Part shown: one piece after another, positions 1 through 9,742 of the stretch
Layout: each line of letters begins with the position of its first letter
How positions within the stretch are numbered: position 1 is the stretch's first letter
Assembly: GCA_025351795.1 (NCBI GenBank)
Contig: JANXVG010000036.1
Coordinates: 1-64,000, forward strand
DNA: 64,000 nucleotides
Direction of reading: 5' to 3'
Source: Salinibacterium sp.
Lineage (GTDB): Bacteria; Actinomycetota; Actinomycetes; Actinomycetales; Microbacteriaceae
Position numbers and translations under genes: made by a program
Notes under the pieces: model-generated
Databases searched by the model: none
The model's input: only the letters and a program-made list of their open reading frames with translations
What the model was told of the DNA's origin: nothing

Positions 1-211
1 ACACCCTCAGGGACGCGACCCCGTGTGCTGCCTGCCCGCGAGGTGCCCCACAACGAGGAAGCCGGCAGTGAACGAGTTCGAAGTCCTCCTCGACGCGTTC
101 ACCGGTAACAGCTGGATCCCCCCACGAGCGAGCCTGACCACTGCCGCTATTGCACCGGTCACAACACGACCGGTCAGGGAAACGCTCGGCCACCCCAAAG
201 AACCTGACTAG

Positions 212-660
212 TTACTCGCCCGCGCGAGTGTGACGACCTACATTGTTGTTGTCGGAATCGTCTACAACTTGTTGCTCGCCGGGCTCGAAGGCGGAATCTC
301 GCTGGTGTGGGTGAACGGGGTGCTGCACGTCGCAATTCCGATCTACGCCGCGATCGACTGGATATTCTTCGGGGACCGGTCGGCACTGCGGTGGTCGAAA
401 TTCTGGATTGTGCTCGTGTACCCGATCGTGTGGATCGTTGTCGTGCTTATCCGCGGCAATCCACTGGTGCGGCTGACGGATCTGCGGCTAGTCAGCGACA
501 ACCGAAACCGGTTGCATTCGACCACGTTCACCCCACCGGATCTCGTTCACACCATTGCAGTCTCGCGCTCTTCTCGGGATCATCGGCATTGTGGTCGCGG
601 TGATTGCTGGCACCGGAGGGATGCTGTCGCTCGCGCGCTTCCGGGTCGCGTTCGGCAGTC
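212..660 (+). pseudogene. Decayed Pr6Pr/FAR-17a-like membrane protein remnant
   Basis: Frame 2 encodes LLARASVTTYIVVVGIVYNLLLAGL...LHVAIPIYAAIDWIFFGDR...LVYPIVWIVVVLIRG, typical of Pr6Pr membrane proteins. It has an in-frame stop upstream (about 209-211), and the last hydrophobic segment (LLGIIGIVVAVIAGTGGML) lies in another frame. Confidence 0.55.
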
Positions 661-720
661 AACTCGAGGTCGTGGCCACCATCCTAGCGATCGGGCGGGC
701 CACGATGTCGGAGACTTCCA

Positions 721-1467
721 TCAACTCAGGGATGCCAGATAGTACCGCGACGGCCACTCCCGCAGACGCCGGGGGGTGGCGCGCACGATCGCGCGCACGA
801 GGCCGAGAGCAGCGCGATAGCGACGAGGGTGAGTGGCTAGCCGATACGCTTCGCGCAGTACAGGCGGCAGCATGCCGGAGGTCAGACACCGCACGAGCGG
901 CATCCCGGGCTTGACCCACCACGGAACGGCAACCGGATGCAGCAGCTGGCGAGCGACCCGGCGCGCATCGTCGCTCACCACCAGGCGCGAGACCGCCGAC
1001 GCCCAATAGGTCGCGAATGCGGCCCGGGATTCTGGCCACGCGCCGATCGGTACCTGCAGTGCCTCGCCGAGCGCGGCGTGTGCGTGGTAAACCTCGTCTG
1101 CTTCGGTGCTGGAGAGTGCACCGTACAGTGCCTCATGCACCGTGGAGGCCGTTTCGTAGAGCGTGGCGGCGACCCACAGTTGGCGGTCGGCATCTATCGC
1201 GCCGATCACCCGGGAATGCGCTCGATCGACGTAGCCCGTCATCGCCGCCGCCTGATCAGACGTTCCGACGACCACGGCGTAGACGAATGTGAGGGTATTA
1301 CGCAGCCGCCGCATCGGTCGGCGCGCAAAATCGCTGTGTTCGGCAACGCCCGCGCCGACGACGGGGTCGGCGATCTGTAGGAGAATTGCGCGAGCGCCCC
1401 CCAGCACGAGCGCGCCGTCGCGCGCGAAACGCTCGACGGTAGCAGTAGGCACCCACCCATCGTGCAC
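721..1467 (-). CDS. Oxygenase MpaB family / DUF2236 protein
   Basis: FARDGALVLGGARAILLQIADPVVGAGVAEHSDF and YAVVVGTSDQAAAM...LWVAATLYETA match the MpaB/DUF2236 family; the ORF runs further upstream, so a GTG start near 1452-1467 is preferred. Confidence 0.8.
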   Translation of the reverse strand: MHDGWVPTATVERFARDGALVLGGARAILLQIADPVVGAGVAEHSDFARRPMRRLRNTLTFVYAVVVGTSDQAAAMTGYVDRAHSRVIGAIDADRQLWVAATLYETASTVHEALYGALSSTEADEVYHAHAALGEALQVPIGAWPESRAAFATYWASAVSRLVVSDDARRVARQLLHPVAVPWWVKPGMPLVRCLTSGMLPPVLREAYRLATHPRRYRAALGLVRAIVRATPRRLREWPSRYYLASLS

Positions 1468-1631
1468 GAGTTGGCAAGAATGGGCGAACTTAATCGGCGC
1501 TGCTGACCACCCTGAGAGGGCATCCACCTTCAAGCGAGTAGAGTGCTCGATGGCTAAAGTCTCTTGACGTCGAGGTATCTCGAGGTCGAGACAACGCCCA
1601 TTCACTCGCCCCCACGGATTGGAACCGCAGC

Positions 1632-2795
1632 GTGGATCTTTTCGAGTATCAGGCCCGAGACCTGTTCGAAGCATACGGAGTGCCCGTTCTGGCTGGCATC
1701 ATCGCCGACACACCGGAAGAAGCGAAAGCGGCAGCCGAGAAAATCGGTGGCACCGTCGTGGTCAAGGCGCAGGTCAAGGTCGGCGGCCGCGGCAAAGCCG
1801 GCGGTGTGAAGGTTGTGCACAACCCCGACGAGGCGTTTACAGCGGCCTCAGCCATCCTTGGCCTCGATATTAAGGGCCACGTCGTCAAGCGGGTCATGGT
1901 CGCCGCGGGCGCACGCATTGCCAAGGAGTACTACTTCTCGGTACTGCTTGATCGCGCCAATCGCTCCTACCTCTCGTTGTGCAGCGTCGAAGGTGGCATG
2001 GAAATCGAAGAGCTCGCGGTCGAGCGACCCGATGCTCTCGCGAAGATCGAGGTCAACCCACTCGCGGGCATCGACCTCGCGAAAGCGACAGAGATAGCGG
2101 TCGCCGGTGGCTTTGACGCAGCAACCGCAATCAAGGTGGCTCCCGTCATCGTCAAGCTCTACGACGTCTATGTGGGCGAAGACGCGACGCTCGTCGAGGT
2201 CAACCCTCTCGTACTCACCGAAGACGGCCACGTGCTTGCCCTCGACGGCAAAGTCACCCTCGACGAAAACGCCGATTTTCGTCACCCGAACCACGAAGCA
2301 CTCGAAGATGCGGATGCCGCCGACCCGCTCGAGGCGAAAGCCAAGGCCAATAACCTCAACTACGTGAAGCTCGACGGCGAGGTCGGCATCATCGGAAACG
2401 GTGCTGGCCTGGTCATGTCCACACTCGATGTGGTGTCATACGCCGGAGAGCGGCACGGTGGCGTGAAACCGGCAAACTTCCTTGACATCGGGGGCGGAGC
2501 GTCCGCTGCCGTCATGGCCGCTGGCCTCGATGTCATTCTCGGCGACCCGCAGGTGAAGAGCGTGTTTGTGAACGTCTTCGGCGGAATCACCGCGTGTGAT
2601 GCAGTGGCCAACGGAATCGTTGGCGCCCTAGCGACTCTCGGCGACACGGCGAGCAAGCCGCTCGTGGTGCGCCTCGATGGCAACAAGGTCGAGGAGGGTC
2701 GCGCGATTCTGCTCGCGGCCAAAAACCCGCTGGTAACCCTCGCAGACACCATGGACGAAGGCGCCGATAAGGCCGCCGAACTGGCTTCGAAGTAA
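1632..2795 (+). CDS. sucC: Succinate-CoA ligase (ADP-forming) beta subunit
   Basis: [22 protein letters not shown] ... [10 protein letters not shown] ... [16 protein letters not shown]; followed by sucD. Confidence 0.97.
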   Translation: MDLFEYQARDLFEAYGVPVLAGIIADTPEEAKAAAEKIGGTVVVKAQVKVGGRGKAGGVKVVHNPDEAFTAASAILGLDIKGHVVKRVMVAAGARIAKEYYFSVLLDRANRSYLSLCSVEGGMEIEELAVERPDALAKIEVNPLAGIDLAKATEIAVAGGFDAATAIKVAPVIVKLYDVYVGEDATLVEVNPLVLTEDGHVLALDGKVTLDENADFRHPNHEALEDADAADPLEAKAKANNLNYVKLDGEVGIIGNGAGLVMSTLDVVSYAGERHGGVKPANFLDIGGGASAAVMAAGLDVILGDPQVKSVFVNVFGGITACDAVANGIVGALATLGDTASKPLVVRLDGNKVEEGRAILLAAKNPLVTLADTMDEGADKAAELASK

Positions 2796-2806
2796 AGGGC
2801 GCGAAA

Positions 2807-3697
2807 ATGTCGATCTTCCTCAATAAGGACAACAAGGTCATCGTTCAGGGCATCACCGGCGGTGAAGGCACCAAGCACACCGCGCTCATGCTCAAGGCCG
2901 GTACGAAGGTCGTTGGCGGTGTCAATGCGCGCAAGGCGGGTACGACCGTCGAGCACGATGGAGGTATCTCGCTTCCGGTGTTCGGCACGGTAGCTCAGGC
3001 GATGGCAGAGACCGGAGCGGACACCTCCATTGTGTTCGTTCCACCGGCTTTCGCGAAAGACGCAGTAGTTGAGGCCATTGAGGCCGGAATTGCGCTCGTG
3101 GTCGTGATCACCGAGGGAATCCCGGTGCAGGACTCGGCCGAGTTCTGGGCCCTCGCCAAGAGTAAGGGCGGGGCGACTCGCATCATCGGACCGAACTGTC
3201 CAGGAATTATCACACCCGGTGAATCCCTCGTGGGCATCACCCCGGCAACGATCACCGGTAAGGGCCCGATCGGTCTTGTCTCGAAGTCAGGCACGCTGAC
3301 CTACCAGATGATGTACGAGTTGCGCGATCTCGGCTTCTCGACCGCCATCGGCATCGGTGGCGACCCCATCATCGGCACGACCCACATCGATGCGCTCGCG
3401 GCGTTCGAGGCAGACCCCGATACTACGGCGATCGTCATGATCGGCGAGATTGGTGGTGACGCCGAAGAGCGAGCGGCTGACTACATCAAGGCCAACCTGA
3501 CCAAGCCGGTTGTCGCATACGTCGCGGGTTTCACCGCGCCTGAGGGCAAGACCATGGGCCATGCCGGCGCGATCGTGTCGGCTGGCGCTGGCACGGCTCA
3601 GGGTAAGAAGGAAGCCCTGGAGGCAGCAGGCGTCAAGGTCGGTAAGACCCCGAGCGAGACCGCAGCACTCATGCGTGAGGTGCTTGCGGCCCTGTAA
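2807..3697 (+). CDS. sucD: Succinate-CoA ligase alpha subunit
   Basis: [29 protein letters not shown]...[12 protein letters not shown]...[21 protein letters not shown]. Confidence 0.97.
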   Translation: MSIFLNKDNKVIVQGITGGEGTKHTALMLKAGTKVVGGVNARKAGTTVEHDGGISLPVFGTVAQAMAETGADTSIVFVPPAFAKDAVVEAIEAGIALVVVITEGIPVQDSAEFWALAKSKGGATRIIGPNCPGIITPGESLVGITPATITGKGPIGLVSKSGTLTYQMMYELRDLGFSTAIGIGGDPIIGTTHIDALAAFEADPDTTAIVMIGEIGGDAEERAADYIKANLTKPVVAYVAGFTAPEGKTMGHAGAIVSAGAGTAQGKKEALEAAGVKVGKTPSETAALMREVLAAL

Positions 3698-3780
3698 CAG
3701 GCAACCCGGTATCGGAAAAGAGCGCGGAATCGTTGCCCAACCGAGCGCCGGTGGTCAGACTCGGCACTCGAACAGCTGCC

Positions 3781-4587
3781 TTAGTTCCGACTCGACCGAG
3801 GTGGTGGTGGCCATGCAGTCGCCCCGAGTTCGCGCGAAATATTTCGAGCGGTCTCACGAAGGTCGTTGAGCACATTGTCTTCTGGTGGCCATTCGCTTGA
3901 TGGCATAACCACGGATACCGCGGCAATCACGCTGCCACTCGAGTCGACCACCGGGGCGGCAATCGAGGATTCCCCGAGCACAGCTTCGTCCTCTTCGGTG
4001 GCGATCCCCCGCTCAGCGATCTGTGCGAACTGCAGACTCAGCTTCGCCGGGTCGGTGATGGTGTCGCCGGTGAGGCTGCGCAACGGTCTGCTGAGCAGGT
4101 CATCCGCAGCATCCGGGTTATAGGCGAGAAGCACCTTGCCCATCGCGGACGCGTGGGCAGGGATCGAGAGGCCCGTTTCGGGCATCTGCTGGCTGCCGTC
4201 TGGCCGGCGGTTGTGGTGGATGATGATGACCTCGTCGAAAAGTTCGGCACCCAGTCGTGTCGAGAGTCCCGTTCGCCGGGCGAGTTCGCGGGTCCAGCGC
4301 ATGGCTCGCGCTCGCACATCGAGCGTGTCGAGGTAGACGTTAGAGAGCTTGAGTAGGGCGGGCCCGAGCATGTAGCGGTTGCTGTTTGGTTCCTTGGCCA
4401 CGAGGCCGTGCGACTGAAGAGATTTGACGATCCCATGCACCGTGGACGGCGGCAACTCCAGGGCCGCCGCCAGCTCGGTGATGCCGAGGTGCCTCGCCCC
4501 CTGCAGCGACGACAGTACTTTCGCTGCGCGATCGATCGCCTGAATCACCACTGACCTCCCGCTGTTTCTCTCATTATGGCGCAGCAA
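3781..4587 (-). CDS. IclR family transcriptional regulator (GylR-like)
   Basis: N-terminal HTH (AIDRAAKVLSSLQGARHLGITELAAALELPPSTVHGIVKSLQSHGLV) plus IclR effector domain; divergent from glpF-dhaKLM. Confidence 0.9.
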   Translation of the reverse strand: MLRHNERNSGRSVVIQAIDRAAKVLSSLQGARHLGITELAAALELPPSTVHGIVKSLQSHGLVAKEPNSNRYMLGPALLKLSNVYLDTLDVRARAMRWTRELARRTGLSTRLGAELFDEVIIIHHNRRPDGSQQMPETGLSIPAHASAMGKVLLAYNPDAADDLLSRPLRSLTGDTITDPAKLSLQFAQIAERGIATEEDEAVLGESSIAAPVVDSSGSVIAAVSVVMPSSEWPPEDNVLNDLRETARNISRELGATAWPPPPRSSRN

Positions 4588-4612
4588 CGCTAAAAGTCGT
4601 TCAGCTGAACTA

Positions 4613-4656
4613 TTGACACAGCACCGATCTACGTACCATATTCGACATTGTCGAAT
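4613..4656 (+). promoter_or_regulatory. glpF promoter with IclR-type operator palindrome
   Basis: TTGACA (4613-4618), candidate -10 around 4636-4642, overlapped by the perfect palindrome ATTCGACATTGTCGAAT (4640-4656). Confidence 0.55.
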
Positions 4657-4707
4657 GACATTCCAAATTTATGAACGTCTGCGGCACTCGTCGCATCGCC
4701 ACTTCAC

Positions 4708-5481
4708 ATGTTCAAAGGAGAACTCATGGATGAGAACAAGCAGTGGCAAAAGCTCACTGCAGAATTCCTCGGAACCGCCTTCCTCGTATTCATCGGGGTC
4801 GGATCTGTTCCGGCAACGCTCATCGTGAACGGTAAAGCACCATTCACGATGGCCGACCTCGGTTTCATCTCACTCGCGTTCGGCACCGTCGTCATCGCAA
4901 CGGTGTATGTATTTGGCTACATTGGCGGAAACCACATCAATCCGGCGGTCACACTGGGTCTTGCTGTCACTGGCAAGTTTCCCTGGCGCGAAGTTCCCGG
5001 CTATTTGCTGGCCCAACTTCTCGGCGCGATCGTGGGGGCAGTCACGATCGTTGGCGTGCTCGGCCCGAAGGCAAGCGAGGTCGGACTCGGTGTCGCGTCT
5101 TACGGTCCGACCGTGCCGATCTATCAGGCATTCATTGCCGAGTTCGTGGGCACGTTTATCCTCGTGTTTACGGTCTTTGGCGTCATCCACCGCAAGGCGG
5201 CTCCCGGGTTCGCGGGGCTCGTCATCGGTCTAGTCGTATTTGCGGCGATCATCCCGGTTGCCCCGACCACGGGCGCATCCATCAACCCGGCACGCACCAC
5301 GGGCCCGATGCTCGTTCAGCAGCTTCTGGGCGGCACCGTGCACTGGGAGCAGTGGCCCGTGTACGTGATTGCCGAACTCGCCGCTGGCATCGCTGCCGGG
5401 CTCTTCTTCGGGTTGATCTCGAAGACGAGCGCTGACACGACTACCCTCACTGAAGCACTGACCGAAGAGAAGGCACGGTAA
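4708..5481 (+). CDS. glpF: MIP family aquaporin / glycerol facilitator
   Basis: Two NPA motifs (GGNHINPAVTLGLAV; GASINPARTTGPML), six hydrophobic segments, next to dhaKLM. Confidence 0.9.
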   Translation: MFKGELMDENKQWQKLTAEFLGTAFLVFIGVGSVPATLIVNGKAPFTMADLGFISLAFGTVVIATVYVFGYIGGNHINPAVTLGLAVTGKFPWREVPGYLLAQLLGAIVGAVTIVGVLGPKASEVGLGVASYGPTVPIYQAFIAEFVGTFILVFTVFGVIHRKAAPGFAGLVIGLVVFAAIIPVAPTTGASINPARTTGPMLVQQLLGGTVHWEQWPVYVIAELAAGIAAGLFFGLISKTSADTTTLTEALTEEKAR

Positions 5482-6479
5482 TGAAGAAGCTCATCAACAA
5501 CCCCGACCACGTGCTCGCGGACTCGCTCGTCGGAGTCGCGGCAGCGCATCCAGAACTGAACGTCGATCACATCAACCGCATCATCTACCGCGGCACCCCC
5601 ACGAGGAAGGACAAAGTAGCGCTTATCTCGGGAGGGGGTTCTGGTCACGAGCCGTTGCACGGCGGCTTTGTCGGACTCGGGATGCTCGATGCCGCGTGTG
5701 CTGGCGAGGTGTTCACCTCGCCGACGCCCGACCAGATGCACGAGGCAACCAAGGTTGCTGACTCTGGAGCCGGCGTGCTGCACATCGTTAAGAACTACAC
5801 GGGCGATGTGATGAACTTCGAGATGGCCGCGGAGATGGCGGAGGCGGAGACGGGTGTGAAGGTGGCGTCCGTCGTCACGACTGACGACGTGGCCGTCGAG
5901 GACTCCACGTGGACAGCGGGGCGTCGTGGCGTCGGCATCACGGTGCTGCTCGAGAAGATCGTGGGCGCTGCAGCCGAAGAAGGTCGCGATCTCGCCGCCG
6001 TGACGGCGCTGGCCAAGCACATCAACGACTCGGGCCGCTCGATGGGTATGGCGCTCACGAGCTGCACGGTGCCAGCAGCAGGCAAGCCAACATTCGAGAT
6101 TCCGGATGACATGATGGAGATCGGCGTGGGCATCCACGGCGAACCCGGGCGTCATCGCGTGCCGCTCGCGAGCGCGGCGGAGATCGCCCAGCAGCTTGTC
6201 GAACCGATCCTCGTCGACTTCGACTTCACGGGCTCGCCGACGATCGTTATGCTCAACGGCATGGGTGGATCGCCGCTGATCGAGCTGTATGTCATGTACG
6301 GCGAGGTCGCAAAAATTTTGCAGAAGTCAGGAATCACGATCGCCCGCAATCTCGTTGGCAACTACATCACGAGTCTCGACATGGCTGGCTGTTCCGTCAC
6401 TCTTCTGAAGGTGAACGACGAACTGCTCGGCCTGTGGGATGCTCCGGTAAACACGGCCGGACTGCGCTGGGGAGTATAA
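5481..6479 (+). CDS. dhaK: Dihydroxyacetone kinase subunit DhaK
   Basis: [26 protein letters not shown]...[19 protein letters not shown]... typical DhaK. Confidence 0.96.
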   Translation: MKKLINNPDHVLADSLVGVAAAHPELNVDHINRIIYRGTPTRKDKVALISGGGSGHEPLHGGFVGLGMLDAACAGEVFTSPTPDQMHEATKVADSGAGVLHIVKNYTGDVMNFEMAAEMAEAETGVKVASVVTTDDVAVEDSTWTAGRRGVGITVLLEKIVGAAAEEGRDLAAVTALAKHINDSGRSMGMALTSCTVPAAGKPTFEIPDDMMEIGVGIHGEPGRHRVPLASAAEIAQQLVEPILVDFDFTGSPTIVMLNGMGGSPLIELYVMYGEVAKILQKSGITIARNLVGNYITSLDMAGCSVTLLKVNDELLGLWDAPVNTAGLRWGV

Positions 6480-6483
6480 GAAT

Positions 6484-7122
6484 ATGATTGAAGGCACCGT
6501 CTCGCTCGGGCAACTTGTCGACTGGTTGTCGCGATTCTGCGACGTGGTAACCGAGCAACGCAGTTACCTCACGGAACTCGACTCCGCGATCGGCGATGCC
6601 GACCACGGAGCGAACATGACGCGCGGAATGACCGCTGTCATGAAAAAAATCGGTGCCTCTCCTGCTGGTGCCGCTGACGAGTTGTTCAAGACGGTCGGTA
6701 TGACCCTCGTGACCTCGGTCGGCGGTGCCAGCGGCCCGCTCTACGGAACGTTCTTCCTGCGCATGGGCATGGCGGCGGGGCCCGTGACGGAATTTAATCG
6801 GGCGGCCTTATCTGCCGCGTTGCATGCCGGCCTCGATGGTGTTGTCGCGAGGGGTAAAGCCGAGGCGGGCGACAAGACGATGTTTGATGCACTGTCACCG
6901 GCCCTCGACGCTTTCGACGCGGCTACCGGTGACGGCATTGCCGCCGCAGCTGTCGCCGCGTTCGCTGCTGCGGCGAAAGGGCGAGACGCTACGGAGGCGC
7001 TCGTGGCTCGCAAGGGGCGCGCGAGCTACCTAGGAGAGCGCAGTATCGGTCATATCGATCCTGGGGCCACCTCGACAACGCTGCTGTTCCAGGCACTGTC
7101 CGACGTGCTCACCAAGGAGTAG
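6484..7122 (+). CDS. dhaL: Dihydroxyacetone kinase subunit DhaL
   Basis: ELDSAIGDADHGANMTRGM...GGASGPLYGTFFLRMG...GRASYLGERSIGHIDPGATST. Confidence 0.96.
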   Translation: MIEGTVSLGQLVDWLSRFCDVVTEQRSYLTELDSAIGDADHGANMTRGMTAVMKKIGASPAGAADELFKTVGMTLVTSVGGASGPLYGTFFLRMGMAAGPVTEFNRAALSAALHAGLDGVVARGKAEAGDKTMFDALSPALDAFDAATGDGIAAAAVAAFAAAAKGRDATEALVARKGRASYLGERSIGHIDPGATSTTLLFQALSDVLTKE

Positions 7123-7124
7123 CA

Positions 7125-9521
7125 GTGATCGGCATAGTGGTGGTGTCGCATAGCCCGCGGCTCGCCCAAGCCGCAGTCGAGCTGGCTCTCGAAATGGTGC
7201 ATGGCGACACGCCTGCCATCGCGATAGCGGCCGGCGCCGGCGCGGGCATAACGGGAACGGATGCCGTGAAGGTCTCCGAGGCAATCGCGCGGGTCTCCGG
7301 CCCAGACGGCGTGCTCGTCATGATGGATCTTGGCTCGGCCGTGTTGAGCGCTGAAATGGCACTCGAGTTTGTGACCAACCCTGATGTCGAGATTCGTCTC
7401 ACGAGCGCGCCCTTTGTCGAAGGACTACTCGCTGGGGTCGTGAGTGCCGCTGGCGGGGCATCCCTCGCAGCTGTCGAACGCGAGGCGATCGGCGCACTCG
7501 CCGCGAAACAGAGCCAGCTCGGAGATTTCCCCGCCGCCGCGCCAGAGGTCCTTGAGACCCCGGACTTCTCTGCCGAGGTCACGATTTGTAATCCAGACGG
7601 CGTGCACGCGCGCCCAGCGGCAATGATCATCGGGGCATTGGGCGGCCTTGATGCGCGCGTGTCGATGGCTAACCGTCGCACGCGAAAGCCGGCCGTGTCG
7701 ATCACGGGACCGACATCGTTGCTCACTCCGGGGGCTCGCACGGGTGACGTGCTCGTGGTCTCGACAGCGGGGTCACAGGCCGCTGAGGCGCTCGCAGCAG
7801 TGACGAAACTGGTGGCTGCCGGCTTCGGAGAACTCGAGGCCGCTGTGCCCGCGATTGCGGTGCCAGGGAATACTGCGCCGCGAGGGGGTCCGCTCGGGGT
7901 GAGCCCCGGTCGGGCGGCGGGTCCCATCCTTCACCTGGCGGAGCCGCTCACGAAGCCCGCGGCGCAGGTGGCACTGCCAGCCGAGGCACGTGCGGCGGAG
8001 GCTGCGCGGATCGGGGTCGCTGCGGCATCCGTCTCAGCGATGTTGAACGATCGCGCGTCGCACCTGAGCGGTACGGCCAAGCACATTCTTGAGGCCACGG
8101 CAATGATGGCCGTCGACCCAGGGTTTACCGGGGATGCCGAGGCGCTCGTCACCGACCGTGGCGAGCACGCGGAGCACGCAGTATGGGCGACGATCGACTC
8201 GCTCGTCGAGGTGTTCACCGGGGTCGGCGGCAGAACGGCCGAGCGTATCGCTGACCTGCAGGATGTGCGAAACCGGGTGGTCTCCGAGCTCCTTGGTCGC
8301 CCAGCGCCCGGCGTTCCTTCTCGCGTCGAGCCATTCGTGCTTGTTGCTCGCGACCTCGCTCCCGCTGATACGGCTGTCCTCGACCCTTCCCTGTGCCGCG
8401 CTCTTGTGACGGCGGAAGGCGGTCCGACCTCACACACGGCGATCCTCGCTCGCTCGCTTGGCATCCCGGCGATTGTCGCGGCACCCGCGGCACTCGACCT
8501 CCCCGAAGGGAGCATCGTGATCGTCGATGGTTCACTCGGCGAGATCATCACGAACCCGACCGCTGAGCAAATCTCGTCGGTCTCGACCGATACGGCGGTT
8601 GATTTCGACGGCACCGGGCGCACGGCAGACGGTCATCGCGTGCACCTGCTCGCCAATGTCGGCTCGCCCGCTAGCGTCGCCGAAGCCGTCGCAGCCAGGG
8701 CCGAGGGCGTCGGCCTGTTCCGCACCGAGTTCTGCTTTCTCGATCGCGCCGAGGCCCCGACGGTCGATGAGCAGGTCGCCGCGTACCGCACGGTTCTTGG
8801 CGCATTCCCGGGCCAGAAAGTGATCGTGCGCACACTTGACGCCGGAGCAGACAAGCCACTCAGCTTCGTCAGTACCGCGTACGAGCAGAACCCGGCGCTC
8901 GGCCTTCGGGGGTTTCGTACCTCGTGGCGCAAACCCGGGCTGCTCGATGACCAGTTGCGGGCGATCGCCATCGCAGCGAGTGCCGAGAAAGCGGATGTTG
9001 GCGTCATGGCCCCGATGATTAGCACGGCTTCCGAGGCGGCCGAGTTCGCCGTACTCTGTGCTGCACACGGCCTCGATGCGGTTGGCGTCATGATCGAGAC
9101 TCCTTCGGCCGCGCTAACCGCCGAGGATCTGCTCGCGCACGTCACGTTCGCAAGCCTGGGAACGAACGATCTCACCCAATACACGATGGCCGCCGATCGC
9201 CTTGTCGGCGATCTCGCGCTGCTCAACGATCCGTGGCAACCCGCGGTACTGCGCGCCATTGAGTTGGCCTGTGCGGCCGGGCAGCGCGTCGGAAAGCCGG
9301 TAGGCGTATGTGGCGAGGCCGCTGCTGATCCGCTTCTGGCAACCGTGCTGGTTGGGCTCGGCGCGACGAGCCTGTCGATGTCAGCGCGCGCCCTCGGTCG
9401 GGTCGCAGCCTCGCTCGCCTCAGCGACGGCTGAGCAGTGCCGTGCCGCCGCCGAGGTGGCCACGGCAGCAACTGATCCGGCCGAAGCGCGGGCGGCCGTG
9501 CGCGTCGTGCTCGGGCGCTAA
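7125..9521 (+). CDS. dhaM: DhaM-HPr-Enzyme I fusion, PEP-dependent phosphoryl donor for DhaKL
   Basis: N-terminal DhaM (GIVVVSHSPRLAQAAVELA), HPr-like domain (GVHARPAAMI), then full EI (GGPTSHTAILARSLGIPAIV...VGLFRTEFCFLDR...GVCGEAAADPLL). Confidence 0.92.
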   Translation: MIGIVVVSHSPRLAQAAVELALEMVHGDTPAIAIAAGAGAGITGTDAVKVSEAIARVSGPDGVLVMMDLGSAVLSAEMALEFVTNPDVEIRLTSAPFVEGLLAGVVSAAGGASLAAVEREAIGALAAKQSQLGDFPAAAPEVLETPDFSAEVTICNPDGVHARPAAMIIGALGGLDARVSMANRRTRKPAVSITGPTSLLTPGARTGDVLVVSTAGSQAAEALAAVTKLVAAGFGELEAAVPAIAVPGNTAPRGGPLGVSPGRAAGPILHLAEPLTKPAAQVALPAEARAAEAARIGVAAASVSAMLNDRASHLSGTAKHILEATAMMAVDPGFTGDAEALVTDRGEHAEHAVWATIDSLVEVFTGVGGRTAERIADLQDVRNRVVSELLGRPAPGVPSRVEPFVLVARDLAPADTAVLDPSLCRALVTAEGGPTSHTAILARSLGIPAIVAAPAALDLPEGSIVIVDGSLGEIITNPTAEQISSVSTDTAVDFDGTGRTADGHRVHLLANVGSPASVAEAVAARAEGVGLFRTEFCFLDRAEAPTVDEQVAAYRTVLGAFPGQKVIVRTLDAGADKPLSFVSTAYEQNPALGLRGFRTSWRKPGLLDDQLRAIAIAASAEKADVGVMAPMISTASEAAEFAVLCAAHGLDAVGVMIETPSAALTAEDLLAHVTFASLGTNDLTQYTMAADRLVGDLALLNDPWQPAVLRAIELACAAGQRVGKPVGVCGEAAADPLLATVLVGLGATSLSMSARALGRVAASLASATAEQCRAAAEVATAATDPAEARAAVRVVLGR

Positions 9522-9742
9522 CGATACCGGGGCAGCCCTTGCGTACACTTCGCTCGTGGCACGCTTCGTCTGCGACGATGTGGTCTGTGCGCGAGGCGAT
9601 ATCGGGTACCTGCCCTCTGCCTCATGAGGATTGTGCTCACGCCGGCCGCCACGACCGCAGTTCGCAGATTGGCTCACCAATCGGTGAACGTACGGAAAGG
9701 CACGGCCTCATGCACGGTCTGCCCGGGTAGGGTCGCCCCAGA

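Noticed and set aside
5316-6155. 279-aa minus-strand ORF opposite glpF/dhaK
   Set aside because: Shadow ORF from high-GC third positions; low-complexity His/Arg-rich product; the opposite strand encodes clear GlpF and DhaK.
9522-9742. Possible small RNA or peptide gene between the dhaM fusion and DUF6350 gene (GATTGGctcaCCAATC hairpin)
   Set aside because: Only a 6-bp stem and no convincing promoter/terminator or conserved ORF; insufficient support.
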